The translations under genes were made by a program, and so were the position numbers. The notes under the pieces were generated by a model that ran no database searches, had not been told where the DNA came from, and worked only from the letters and a program-made list of their open reading frames with translations. Shown here piece after piece: positions 16,979-28,100 of a stretch of 64,000 nt of DNA. Position 1 is the first letter of the stretch; each line of letters begins with the position of its first letter. This stretch comes from Pararhodobacter zhoushanensis (lineage in GTDB: Bacteria > Pseudomonadota > Alphaproteobacteria > Rhodobacterales > Rhodobacteraceae): the NCBI RefSeq assembly GCF_003990445.1, contig NZ_REEZ01000006.1, forward strand, positions 186,001 to 250,000. The letters run 5' to 3'.

Positions 16979-18258
16979 GCCGTCCTGTCTATCTGGTCGA
17001 TGGCGCGCGCACGCCGTTCCTCAAGGCGCGCGGCACGCCCGGTCCCTTCACCCCGGTGGATCTTGCCGTGCAATGCGGTCGCCCGCTGCTGGCGCGGCAA
17101 CCCTTTGACCGGCGCGCCTTTGATCTGGTCATTCTGGGCTGCGTCAATGTCATACAGGATGAGATGAACCCGGCCCGTGTCGCCGCGCTGCGGCTTGGGC
17201 TGGGGGCCGAGATGGTCGCCTTTACCGTACAGATCAACTGCGGATCGGGGATGCAGTCCATCGACACCGCCTACCGCTATATCCGCGATGGCAGCCATGA
17301 GATGATCCTTGCCGGCGGGGCGGAAGCGCTCAGCCACGCGCCGCTGGTGCTGCGCCAGTCCGCTGTCGAATGGTTCGGCGGCATGGCGCAGGCCAAGGGG
17401 ATTGCGGCGCAGGCCAAGATGCTGACCGACCTGCGGCCTGAGTTTTTCAAGCCGGTCGTCGGGCTGGAACGCGGCCTGACCGACCCGATCACCCATTTGA
17501 ACATGGGCCAGACGGCCGAGGTACTGGCCCACCGTTTCGGCATCGACCGCCAGACCGCTGATGCCTATGCGATGCAAAGCCACCACCGCCTTGCCCGCGC
17601 TCAAAGCGAAGGCTGGCTGGACAGCGAAGTCATGCCCGCCTTTGCCGACGATGGCACGGCCTATGACCATGACGACGGCGTGCGCCCCGACAGCGACATG
17701 GCCGGACTGGCCAAGCCGAAACCGGCATTCGAGCGCCCCTATGGCAAGGTGACGGCGGGCAACGCCAGCCAGATCACCGATGGCGCATCCTGGGTGATTG
17801 TCGCGTCCGAGGCGGCGGTGGAAAAGCACGGCCTTACCCCGCTCGCGCGGATCGTTGACAGCGAATGGGCGGCGCTCGACCCGTCGGTGATGGGTCTGGG
17901 GCCGGTGCTGGCCTCGACCCCCATCGCGCAGCGGCAAGGGCTGAGCCTGTCGGACATCGACCTGTGGGAGCTGAACGAGGCCTTCGCCGCGCAGGTGCTG
18001 TCTTGTGTCGAGGCCTGGGCGGACGAGGCGTTCTGCCGCGATGTTCTGGGGCTTGAGACTGCCTTCGGGCGCATCGACGCCGAGCGGCTGAACATCGACG
18101 GCGGCGCGATTTCGCTGGGTCATCCGGTTGGTGCCAGTGGAAACCGCATCGTGCTGCATCTGGCCAATGCGCTCAAACGGTTGGGAAAAACCCGTGGCAT
18201 CGCCACCGAATGCATCGGTGGTGGTCTGGGCGGTGCAATGATGCTGGAGGTGGCGTGA
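16975..18258 (+). CDS. acetyl-CoA acyltransferase (FadI-type thiolase)
   Basis: 427-residue thiolase. The acylated cysteine lies in NCGSGMQS. WELNEAFAAQ and GHPVGASGNRI hold the catalytic histidines, and the C-terminal cysteine is in ECIGGGLGGAM. It cleaves 3-ketoacyl-CoA to acetyl-CoA in beta-oxidation. Its length and sequence are nearer FadI than the 390-residue PhaA type. ATGA overlap with fadE at the start and TGATG overlap with the next gene at the end. Confidence 0.88.
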   Translation: MSRPVYLVDGARTPFLKARGTPGPFTPVDLAVQCGRPLLARQPFDRRAFDLVILGCVNVIQDEMNPARVAALRLGLGAEMVAFTVQINCGSGMQSIDTAYRYIRDGSHEMILAGGAEALSHAPLVLRQSAVEWFGGMAQAKGIAAQAKMLTDLRPEFFKPVVGLERGLTDPITHLNMGQTAEVLAHRFGIDRQTADAYAMQSHHRLARAQSEGWLDSEVMPAFADDGTAYDHDDGVRPDSDMAGLAKPKPAFERPYGKVTAGNASQITDGASWVIVASEAAVEKHGLTPLARIVDSEWAALDPSVMGLGPVLASTPIAQRQGLSLSDIDLWELNEAFAAQVLSCVEAWADEAFCRDVLGLETAFGRIDAERLNIDGGAISLGHPVGASGNRIVLHLANALKRLGKTRGIATECIGGGLGGAMMLEVA

Positions 18259-20324
18259 TGACGGGACCGGTCTTGCAACATCTCGGCACAACCAAGCTGG
18301 AACTCGGTCCGGTTGGACCCGGTGACGGCCCATGGCGGCGCGGCGAGGCGGATGGCATCGTCTGGCTGGTGCTCGAGCGCGCCGATGCGGCGGTAAACAC
18401 CGTGGATCGCAGCGTGATGACCGGGCTTGCCGCCGAACTCGATACGCTGGAGCGTACCCCACCCCGCGGCGTGGTGATCCGGTCGGCCAAACTGGCTGGC
18501 TTCGCCGCCGGGGCAGACATCACCGATTTCGAGGCGATGAGCGCCGAAGGAGCCGCCGATCTGCTGCGCCAAGGGCATGACGTGCTGGACCGGCTGGCAT
18601 CGCTGAAATGCCCAACGCTCTGCGTGGTGCATGGTGCAGCCTTGGGCGCGGGCTTCGAGATCGCGCTGGCCTGTGACTGGCGGATCGCCGTTGACGGCGC
18701 GTCCTTTGGCTTTCCCGAGGTGCAGCTGGGCCTGCATCCCGGTCTTGGCGGCACCTTCCGCCTGCCCGCGCTGATTGATCCGACCGAGGCGATGACGCTG
18801 ATGCTGACCGGCAAGACCGCGCACACGGCTAAAGCGAAAGCGCTGGGGATCGTCGATGTCGTGACCGAAGAACGGCACATCCGGGCGGCGGTCGATGCTA
18901 TCGTGGCAGGCGACGTTGAACGGGGCCAACCGGGGCTTAAGGCGCGTGCCTTTGGCCTTGATGCGGCGCGCTCGCTGGCCGCGCGGCAGATGCGCAGCGA
19001 AACCGAAAAGAAAGCGCCCAAGCAGCACTACCCCGCCCCGCATGCCTTGATTGACCTCTGGGAAAAGCACGGCGATGACCCCAAAGCCCTGCAAAAAGCC
19101 GAGATCGACAGCTTTGCGGCGCTGCTGGATACCGACACCTCGCGCAACCTGCGACGCGTGTTCTTCCTGCGTCAGGGCCTCAAGGATGGCGCGCGCGGCG
19201 ACGACGCGATTGCCCATGTCCATGTGATCGGCGGCGGTGCCATGGGGGCCGAGATTGCCGCCTGGGCCGCGATCAAGGGCAAGAGCGTGACGTTGGGCGA
19301 TGTCCAGCTCGACCCGCTGGGACGCGCGATCAAACAAGCGCGGGAGACCTGCAAAGGCCAGCACCTGAGCGCCATCGAAACCCGTGACGCGCTGGACCGC
19401 CTGATGCCGGACCCCAAGGGATACGGCATCGCGCGGGCCGATCTGGTGATCGAAGCGGTGCCCGAGTCGGCTGAGCTGAAGGCCAAGATCTATGCCGATC
19501 TGGCCGGTCGGATGAAGGCGGGTGCCATTCTGGCGTCGAATACGTCAAGCCTGCGGCTGAGCGACTTGCAGGCGTCCGCACCGGATGCCACGCGCTTCGC
19601 AGGCCTGCATTTCTTCAACCCTGTCAGCAAGATGCAGCTGGTCGAGGTGGTGCGCCACGACGGCACGGACCCGGCCGTGGTCCAACGGCTCGCGGCGTTC
19701 TGCGGGGCACTTGACCGTTTGCCAGTGCAGGTCACCGACTACCCCGGCTTTCTGGTGAACCGCGCCCTGACGCCCTATCTGATGGAATCGATGGTTCTCA
19801 TGGACGAGGGCGTCGCCAAAGAGACCATCGACGCCGCCGCGATGGAGTTCGGCATGCCGATGGGACCGGTCGCGCTGAGCGATCAGGTCGGTCTGGACAT
19901 CTGCCTGCACGTGGCCGAAAGCCTGAAAGAGACGCTGGACAAACCCATGCCCGAGATCAGCCGCCGCCTGCGCGACAAGGTCGAGGCGGGCAACCTGGGC
20001 AAGAAGACCGGGCAAGGGTTTTACGACTGGTCCAAGGGCACACCGCGCCCGCAAGCCGCGGGCGAGACGCCCGAGGATCTGATCAACCGGCTGATCCTGC
20101 CGATGCTCGACGCCTGCGTCGAATGTCTGCGCAAGGGCGTGGCGCGCGATGCTGACGACGTGGATGGCGCGATGATCTTCGCCACCGGCTTTGCGCCGTT
20201 CCGGGGCGGTCCGCTGCACTACGCCCGAGCACGCGGTGTTGGGGACGTCGCGCAACGGCTGACGGACCTGGCCGACCGCTACGGCGCGCGCTTTGCGCCC
20301 GATCCGGGCTGGAAGGACCTTTGA
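18258..20324 (+). CDS. bifunctional enoyl-CoA hydratase / 3-hydroxyacyl-CoA dehydrogenase (FadB/FadJ-like)
   Basis: 688 residues. The N-terminal crotonase domain (about 20-260) has AGFAAGADITDFE and CVVHGAALGAGFEIALACDWRI. The NAD-binding domain starts near 315 with HVIGGGAMGAEIAAWAAIKG. The C-terminal dehydrogenase domains contain GLHFFNPVSKMQLVEVV and DYPGFLVNRALTPYL. It catalyses the two middle steps of beta-oxidation. Start ATG 18258 overlaps the thiolase stop. Together with the neighbours this gives a full beta-oxidation spiral. Confidence 0.9.
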   Translation: MTGPVLQHLGTTKLELGPVGPGDGPWRRGEADGIVWLVLERADAAVNTVDRSVMTGLAAELDTLERTPPRGVVIRSAKLAGFAAGADITDFEAMSAEGAADLLRQGHDVLDRLASLKCPTLCVVHGAALGAGFEIALACDWRIAVDGASFGFPEVQLGLHPGLGGTFRLPALIDPTEAMTLMLTGKTAHTAKAKALGIVDVVTEERHIRAAVDAIVAGDVERGQPGLKARAFGLDAARSLAARQMRSETEKKAPKQHYPAPHALIDLWEKHGDDPKALQKAEIDSFAALLDTDTSRNLRRVFFLRQGLKDGARGDDAIAHVHVIGGGAMGAEIAAWAAIKGKSVTLGDVQLDPLGRAIKQARETCKGQHLSAIETRDALDRLMPDPKGYGIARADLVIEAVPESAELKAKIYADLAGRMKAGAILASNTSSLRLSDLQASAPDATRFAGLHFFNPVSKMQLVEVVRHDGTDPAVVQRLAAFCGALDRLPVQVTDYPGFLVNRALTPYLMESMVLMDEGVAKETIDAAAMEFGMPMGPVALSDQVGLDICLHVAESLKETLDKPMPEISRRLRDKVEAGNLGKKTGQGFYDWSKGTPRPQAAGETPEDLINRLILPMLDACVECLRKGVARDADDVDGAMIFATGFAPFRGGPLHYARARGVGDVAQRLTDLADRYGARFAPDPGWKDL

Positions 20325-20327
20325 TCC

Positions 20328-22163
20328 GTGCAACGTGATACCGACGCCGATGCCATCGTCCGCGAGATCATCGCGCGGACGGGTGGCGACATCCGTCTGG
20401 CGCTGCCGCTGGGGTTGGGCAAGCCGGTCACGCTGCTCAACGCGCTGGTGCAGGCCGCCTGTGACGATCCCGGCGTGACGCTTGCGATCTTCACGGCCCT
20501 GACGTTAGAGCGACCGAGCCCCGGCTCGGACGTCGAACGGCGGTTTCTGGAACCCGCGATGGACCGGCTTTTCGGCGCCTATCCAGACATCCTGTATGCC
20601 CGCCTGAGGCGAGAGGGCAAGTTGCCGCCCAACATCAAGGTCAGCGAATTCTTCATGCTTGCCGGGCGCTGGCTGGGCAATGAGGCGGCGCAGCAGGCCT
20701 ATATCTCGGCCAATTACACCCATGCGCGCGACGTCTTGCTGCGTCAGAGGCCCAATGTCCTGATGCAGCTGGTGGCGGAAGAAGGCGGGCGCTTCAGTCT
20801 GTCGTCGAACACCGATATCTCGTCCGATCTGTTCCGCTTCCGGGCGCAGGGCGAGGCCGATTTCATCACCGTCTTCGAGACCCATCCACAGCTGCCGTTC
20901 CTGCAGGGGCCGGGCGCAACGCTGGGTGTGGATGAGGTCGATCTTGTGCTCGACCCTGTTGAGCCGTTCGAGCTGTTCTCGGCCCCCCGCCGCCCGCTTG
21001 CGCTGGAAGATCACGCCATCGGCCTGCATGTCGCGCGGCTGATCGTTGATGGCGGCACTTTGCAGATCGGCATCGGAACCCTTGGCGATACCGTCGCGAA
21101 TGCCTTGCTACTGCGCGACCGGGGCGCGGCAGCGACCGTGCAGGCCGACTGCCCCTTCCCTGTCGCGCAGGACGCGGGCGAACCCTTCGCGGACGGCCTC
21201 TATTGCGTGACCGAAATGCTGGTTGCCGGGCTGATGGCGCTGTTCGATGCCGGGGTGATCCGCCGCGAGGTGGACGGCACCGCGATCCACGCGGGTTTCT
21301 TTGTCGAGACCCGGGATTTCTACGCCAGCCTGCGCAGCCTGCCGCCCGAACGGCGCGCAAAGATTGGCATGATGCCGGTCAGCTTCACCAATGCGCTGTA
21401 CGGTGACGAAGCACAAAAGCGCGCGGCACGGACCGATGCGCGCTTCGTCAACGCGGCGATGAAGGTCTCGGCGCTGGGGGACGTGATGTCCGACAGCGTC
21501 AAGGACGGTCAGGTTGTCAGCGGAGTCGGCGGTCAGTTCAACTTCATCGAGCAGGCCTTTGCGCTGGACGGTGCGCGCTCGATCATCACCCTTCCCGCGA
21601 CGCGGATCAGCCATGGCAAGGTCGAGAGCAATATCAGCTGGGTTCTGCCCAGCGTTACCGTGCCGCGCCACATGCGCGATATCGTGGTGACGGAATACGG
21701 TATCGCGGATCTGCGCGACCGGACGGATGCCGAGGTGATCGCGGCCCTGTTGGCGATCACCGACAGTCGCTTTCAGGACGATCTGATGGCCAAGGCCAAG
21801 GCGGCGGGCAAGCTGCCAAAGGACTATCAGATCCCGCCCGCGCACCGACGCAACCTGCCGCAGACGGTCGCCGACTGGCTTGTACCACACCGCGCGGCGC
21901 TGCCCGATTTCCCCTTTGACAGCGACTTTGACGCAATCGAGCGCGTCCTTTTGCCCGCGCTGCAAGAGCTGGCAAACCTGTCGCCCACGCTGAGCGGCAA
22001 AGCCAAGCTGCTGGCAGCCTCGCTCACATCCCCGCCGCATCCGCAGGAAGATGAGGCGATGGCCCGCATGGGCTATGAGGATGATCGCGGGCTGACCGCG
22101 CGTGCGCTGCGCGGGGCCTTGCGCCGCGTCGCCTCAGCCAAGCGTGACAACCAGATCCTGTGA
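20328..22163 (+). CDS. acetyl-CoA hydrolase/transferase family protein
   Basis: 611 residues, GTG start 3 bases after the previous stop. Its C-terminal half has the CoA-transferase family I pattern: FVNAAMKVSALGDVMSD, GVGGQFNFIEQAFALDGARS, VVTEYGIADLRDRTDAEV. It may hydrolyse acyl-CoA or move CoA between acids at the end of beta-oxidation, freeing CoA; substrate not determinable. Its last 30 bases overlap the 3' end of the convergent glucan synthase gene. No terminator is visible. Confidence 0.8.
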   Translation: MQRDTDADAIVREIIARTGGDIRLALPLGLGKPVTLLNALVQAACDDPGVTLAIFTALTLERPSPGSDVERRFLEPAMDRLFGAYPDILYARLRREGKLPPNIKVSEFFMLAGRWLGNEAAQQAYISANYTHARDVLLRQRPNVLMQLVAEEGGRFSLSSNTDISSDLFRFRAQGEADFITVFETHPQLPFLQGPGATLGVDEVDLVLDPVEPFELFSAPRRPLALEDHAIGLHVARLIVDGGTLQIGIGTLGDTVANALLLRDRGAAATVQADCPFPVAQDAGEPFADGLYCVTEMLVAGLMALFDAGVIRREVDGTAIHAGFFVETRDFYASLRSLPPERRAKIGMMPVSFTNALYGDEAQKRAARTDARFVNAAMKVSALGDVMSDSVKDGQVVSGVGGQFNFIEQAFALDGARSIITLPATRISHGKVESNISWVLPSVTVPRHMRDIVVTEYGIADLRDRTDAEVIAALLAITDSRFQDDLMAKAKAAGKLPKDYQIPPAHRRNLPQTVADWLVPHRAALPDFPFDSDFDAIERVLLPALQELANLSPTLSGKAKLLAASLTSPPHPQEDEAMARMGYEDDRGLTARALRGALRRVASAKRDNQIL

Positions 22164-25100
22164 TCCGGGCTGGACGGGCAATGTCAGGACGCCGTCTGCA
22201 ACGGGCAAAGCCGCGCCGTTCAGCACCGCCGCGCTGACGCCCCGGCCCTTGCCGCCGGTGTTGCGCACCACTACCGTCAGGACCATGGCGCCCAGGGTGA
22301 CGCGCAGGCTCACCTCGGGCCAGTCCGGCGGCAGGCAGGGATCAAGCATGAGCGCATCGCCATGCCGGGTCAGCCCGAGTATCCCCTCGATCCCCGCCCG
22401 GTACATCCACCCCGCCGAGCCGGTATACCACGTCCATCCCCCGCGCCCGGCATGGGGGGCGGTGGAATAGACATCGGCGGCGATCACATAGGGTTCGACC
22501 TTGTAGCGCGCGGCCTCTTCGGGCGTGCGGGCGTGGTTGACCGGATTGAGCAGCGCGAACAGCGATTGTGCCGCCGCGCCGTTGCCTTGCCGGGCGAAGG
22601 CCAGAATGGCCCAGAGCGCCGCGTGCGTGTACTGGCCGCCATTCTCGCGCAGGCCGGGCGGATAGCCCTTGATATAGCCGGGGTCTTTGGGCGTGCGGTC
22701 AAACGGCGGGGTGAACAGCAGCGCGATGCCCGGATCGGGACGGATCAGGTGCGTTGTGACCGACTCCATCGCGGTTTTTGCCCGCTCGGGGTCGCCAGCC
22801 CCCGACAGCACCGACCAGGACTGCGCGATGCTGTCGATCTGGCATTCGTCGGACTCGGCCGATCCGAGCGGCGTGCCATCGTCGAAGGTGCCGCGCCGAT
22901 ACCAGGCGCCGTCCCATGCTTCGCGCTCGATCGCCTCATGGACACGGGTTGCGTGCTCCAGCCAGCGCTCTGCCCGCGCATCGCCGCGCGCTTGCGCGAA
23001 GGGGGCCATGCGGCGCAGCGTGGCGATCAGCAGCCAGCCAAGCCAGACCGAGGTGCCCTTGCCCGCCTCACCAACCCGGTTCATCCCGTCATTCCAGTCG
23101 CCGGTGCCGATCAGGGGCATGCCGTTCTCGCCGGTCAGGGCGATGGCCTGATCAAGCGCGCGGGCACAGTGTTCGTACAGGCTGGCGGCCTCGTCCGATT
23201 TTTCCGGCAGAAAGAAATCATCATGCGCGCCGGGGGCTAGGTCAGGGCCTTCGATGAACGGAATGACCTCATCCAGAATTGCCGCGTCTCCGGTCACCGC
23301 GATATATTGCGATACGCCGTAGCCCAGCCAGACCCGGTCATCCGAGATGCGTGTGCGAACGCCCTGCCCCGAATGCGGCAGCCACCAGTGCTGCATGTCG
23401 CCCTCAGGGAACTGCCGGCCGGCGGCGCGCAGCAGGTGTTCGCGCGTCATGTCGGGACGGCTGAAGGACAGCGCCATGCCGTCTTGCAGCTGATCGCGGA
23501 ATCCATAGGCCCCGCTGGCCTGATAGAACCCGGCACGCGCCCAGATCCGGCAGGCCAGCGTCTGATAGAGCAGCCAGCCGTTGAGCATGATGTCCATCGC
23601 GCGGTCCGGCGTCGTGACCTGCACCGCCCCCAATAGACCGGTCCAGTGCTGCGTGACCGCGTCCAGCATGGCGTCGACGGGGCTGTCGCGTATCCGCTGG
23701 ATCAGCGCGCGGGCGTCCTCGATCGTTTCGCATTGGCCGAGCAGAACGACCACATCGACCGAGTGTCCGGGCGCTATAGTCACCTCGCGTTGCAGCACGG
23801 CGCAGGGATCCAGAGCAGCCCCGACTACGCCGTCAAGCGGCTTGCTCAGGCCCATCGGGGCCGAGCGTCCGCCCAGATGGCCGAAAAAGCTGGCTCTGTC
23901 AGCGGTGTAGCCGGTAACCTGCGCGCCCATATCGGCAAAGGCTATCCGCCCGGCAAAGGCGGTGGCCCAAGGATTGCGCGCCATCAGCGCGCCGGTTTCG
24001 GGGTCACGTTCGGTGGTCACATGGGCCAACGTGGCACTGCGCGAGGTGCCCAGAACCCATTCGGTATAACTGGTCACGGCGATGCGACGCGGGGTCTGGC
24101 CGGTGTTGGTCAACGTGAGCCGCGAGACCTTGACCGGATCGTTCAGCGGCACGAACTGGGTCAGCGTCGACGCGATGCCGCCCCGCGCATACGAGAACCG
24201 GCTGTAGCCGAAGCCGTGGCTGGCGGTATAGGTTCCCGGCCCGCGGATCGGTTGGGCGGTGGGTGTCCAGACCTCGCCGCTGTCGAGATCGCGCAGATAG
24301 AGCGCCTCTCCCGCCGGATCGGTGACCGGGTCGTTGGACCAGGGCGTCAACTGGTTTTCGCGGCTGTTTTCCGACCAGGTAAACCCGCTGCCCTCGGCCG
24401 AGACCTGAAAGCCGAAGGACGGGTTGGCGATGACGTTGATCCACGGCGCGGGCGTGTTGGTGCCGTCGCGCAAAAGCGTGGTGTACTCGCGCCCGTCTTT
24501 GGCAAAACCGCCGGTGCCGTTGAAGAACTCCAGATCCTGTTCGGGGGCATCGAGCCCGTCGGGTTGCAATGCCGGGCGCAACGCGGTGGCGGCCTTCTCA
24601 CGCGGTTTGGCCATCTCTGCAGCCGCCTGCTGCGCCACGCGGCGCAGCGTGCCAAGCTGCGTGCCAATTGAGCCACGGCTGGCCACCAGCACCACCCGCG
24701 CCGCTGCCATCAGCAAGGCGCGGGTCGGTGCCATCATCAGATCCGAGCGCAACACATGCACCGTGCCATCGGCCCGCGTGTCCGAGGCGCGGGGCCGCGT
24801 TCCCGCCGAGCGCACCGCCGCCTCGATCATGATTTGCAGATCCTGCACATAGCTGGACGAACGGTCATTCACGATGACCAGATCAACGGCCATCTGCCGC
24901 GCCCGCCAGTATTCATGCGCGGCCAGAATCTCGCGCAGCGCGCCTGCGTCCTGCGCATCGTCGATCAGGAACAACACGATCGGCAGATCGCCCGAAATGC
25001 CTTGTGCCCAAAGCCCTGATTGCGGCCCGGCCCCGGCGATGATCCGCTCTGAGCCCGGACGCAATCGCGAGTCGTTGCGCAGGATCATCCCGGCCAGCCG

Positions 25101-28100
25101 TTGAAAGTCTGCGGCCTGCGCATGCGTTATGCCCAGATGGCGCAATTGCACCTGCGCCTCGGTCCAGGCCAGCGTGCTGGCGCGGCCAAAGGCCGACGGG
25201 TCGCGGTGTCGTTCGAGCAGATCGAGCAAGGCGGCGGGTGTCTCGGCGACGATGGTCCAGAAGGTCACACGCGCCATGCCACCTGCTGGGACCGTGACGC
25301 GGCGACGGATCGCGAAGATCGGGTCCAGCACGGTGCCGGTGGTGCCCGAAAGCGGCGCGTCAGCCATCACCGGATTGGCCATCGAGCGCCCCCGGCCGAT
25401 GAAGCGGGCGCGGTCGGTCTCGTATTGCATGGGCGCGGTTTCCTCGCCCTCGACCACGGCGATATGCGCCGCCCAGACCGACGCTTCGTTGCCTGAGCGC
25501 GGGCGGCGGGTGGCGATGATAGCGCCCAGTTCGGGGAAGTGATCGGTGACCACGAACATCTTGGAAAACGCCGGATGCGCCAGATCTGCCGCCTGCGGGG
25601 CCAGCACCAGCTCGGCGTAGGATGTCAGATCAATCTCGCGCGCCTGATGGCCGGTGTTGGTCAGCGTCACGCGGCGCGCTTCGCTGTCATCCTCGGCCGA
25701 CACGACGACCTCGGTGGTCGTGGTCAGGCCCGCGTCCTTGTGCGTGAACTCGGCATGATGCTCGCAGAACACCGCGCTGTGGGTGCCGCTCGTCTGCGCC
25801 AGCGGGCGCATCGCGGCGGACCATGTCTTGCCGGTGCCGACGTCGCGGGCATAGAGGAACGTGCCCGGCGCATCCTGCGTCGTTTCGGGCCGCCAGCGCG
25901 TGATCGCCATAGTGCCCCAGCGGCTGTAACCGCCGCCCGGCGGGGTGAGCATGACACCGTAGCGCCCGTTTGACAGCAGATGCGCGGTAGGGATGGTGTC
26001 TGCGGGCCGGTCAAAGCGCCGCAACACCGGCGTCGTTTCCACCGTCTTGGGGCCGACCAGCACATCCTCGGCGCGCGGCGGCGCGGCAACCGCGTGACGC
26101 GGCACCCGTTCTTGCAGCAACAGCTCGACCGATTGCACCATCGGGTCGGCGTGGAACCGCGCGCGCAGCAGGCCGTCGCGCACTGTGTTCGCGATGGCCG
26201 TGATGGTCATGCCCTGATGATGCGCCATGTAATTGCGCACGATGGCGACCTTGGCCCCGGCAGGCAGGCGCGAAGGGCTGAAATCGAGCGCCTCATAGAA
26301 CCCATACCGGCCTTCGGCGCCCAGCGCGCCCAGCGCGCGGTAGTTGTGCAACGCGCCGACGGGGTCGACCATGCTGGCCAGACCGGTGGCATAGGGGGCA
26401 ATCACGCGGTCCTCGCTCAGGCCGCGTTTCAGGCCCAGCCCCGGCACGCCGAAGTTTGAATACTGGTAGGTCATTTCCAGATCGCGAGCGTTGAAGGCAG
26501 ATTCCGAAATGCCCCATGGAATATCCTTGGCCTTTCCATAGGCTTGCTGACGCGCGACGATGGCGCGGTTGGTGCGCTCTAAAAGCGAGCCGGCAGGCGC
26601 GCGCATCACCAGCGACGGCATCAGATATTCAAACATCGACCCCGACCACGAGATCAGCGCCGTATCGGTGCCGACCGGCGTCGCGGTGCGGCCCAGCCGG
26701 AACCAGTGACGGGTCTCGACATCGCGCTTGGCGATGGCAAACATACTGGCCAGCCGGGCTTCCGAGGCGAGCAGGTCATAGCAATTGGGGTCAAGACGGT
26801 TGCTATCGGCGGCATAGCCGATGGAGAGCAGCTTTTTCTCGGGATCGACGAGGAAGGCGAAATCCATCTCCATCGCAAAGCGGCGGCAAAGCGTCTCGAT
26901 CCGCTTGAGGCGGGCAAGGTCCGTGCTGTCCCCGATATGGTCGCGAAGCCGCTGCCGGATCGCGGCGACCAAGTCGGCGGTATCGTCGTCTGCATCGGTT
27001 GCCATCGCATCGGCCAGCGATAGCAGGTCATCCGCGTCGGAACCGGCGGCCAGTGCTGCCGCGAAGGCGGCGGTCTTGCCCCCGACCGGGGCGGCCTGAA
27101 GGCCCAGCGCATCGGTCAATCCATCGCGCAGCACGTCCTCGGTGACCGGCTGTTCGCCCCACGCGCGACAGCTTTGCGCGACCGCGATCAGATGACCGGC
27201 CAGATTTCCGCTGTCTACCGATGACACATAGGGCGGTGTCAGCACCCGCAGATCGCGGGTGTCGTACCAGTTATAGAAATGTCCCCGATGACGCGGCATG
27301 CGCTGCATGGTGGCCAGAGTGTCCTCAAGCCGGGTCAGTGCGGTCGATTGCGCGATCCAGCCCATGTCGCGGGCGGTCACGGTGGACAGCAGGTACAGAC
27401 CGATATTCGTCGGCGAGGTGCGATGCGCCACCACCGGGCGCGGCGTTTCCTGAAAGTTATCGGGCGGCAGATAGTGCTCTTGCGGCGTCACGAAGGTTTC
27501 AAAGAACTGCCATGTCCGCCGCGCGATCTGCCGCAGGGCGAGACTGTCTTGCGCACCCAAAGGCTCGGCCACCTGCGTGGCCCCCGGCTCGCTGAGACGT
27601 CGCACAACCGCCGGGGCACTGATCCAGAGGGCAAGGAAGGTCAGCGCCAGCGGCCAAAGCGGTGGATTGACGGCCAAGATCGCGGCGACAAGCGTGACCG
27701 ACACGACCACCCCGCCCAGCATCAGGCGGTACTGGCCAAAGGTGCCGGGAGGCGGCGTGCCTTCGGCCGAGGCGGCAGTGACCCATTCCAGCAAATGACG
27801 ACGGGACACGCCGAGGCGATAGAGGGTGCGCAGGATGGCATCCATCATCAGCACAGCCGTATAGGGCAAAAGCAGGACGGACAGGCCAAAGTTCAGAGCC
27901 GCTGAAAGCACATCGCGGCCATAGGCATTCAGCTGCAGGGGCGAAAACTGCGAGCGCCGCACGGGAATGAGCGTCGAGAGCAGCGGCAACACGTACGGGA
28001 CCGCCAAAAGCCCCAGCAACAGCCCGCTCCAGACCAGCGCGACCGGCAGTGGCAAGGCCCAGCCCGCGACCAGCGCCAGCAGTGTGAGTGGCGCGGTCAG

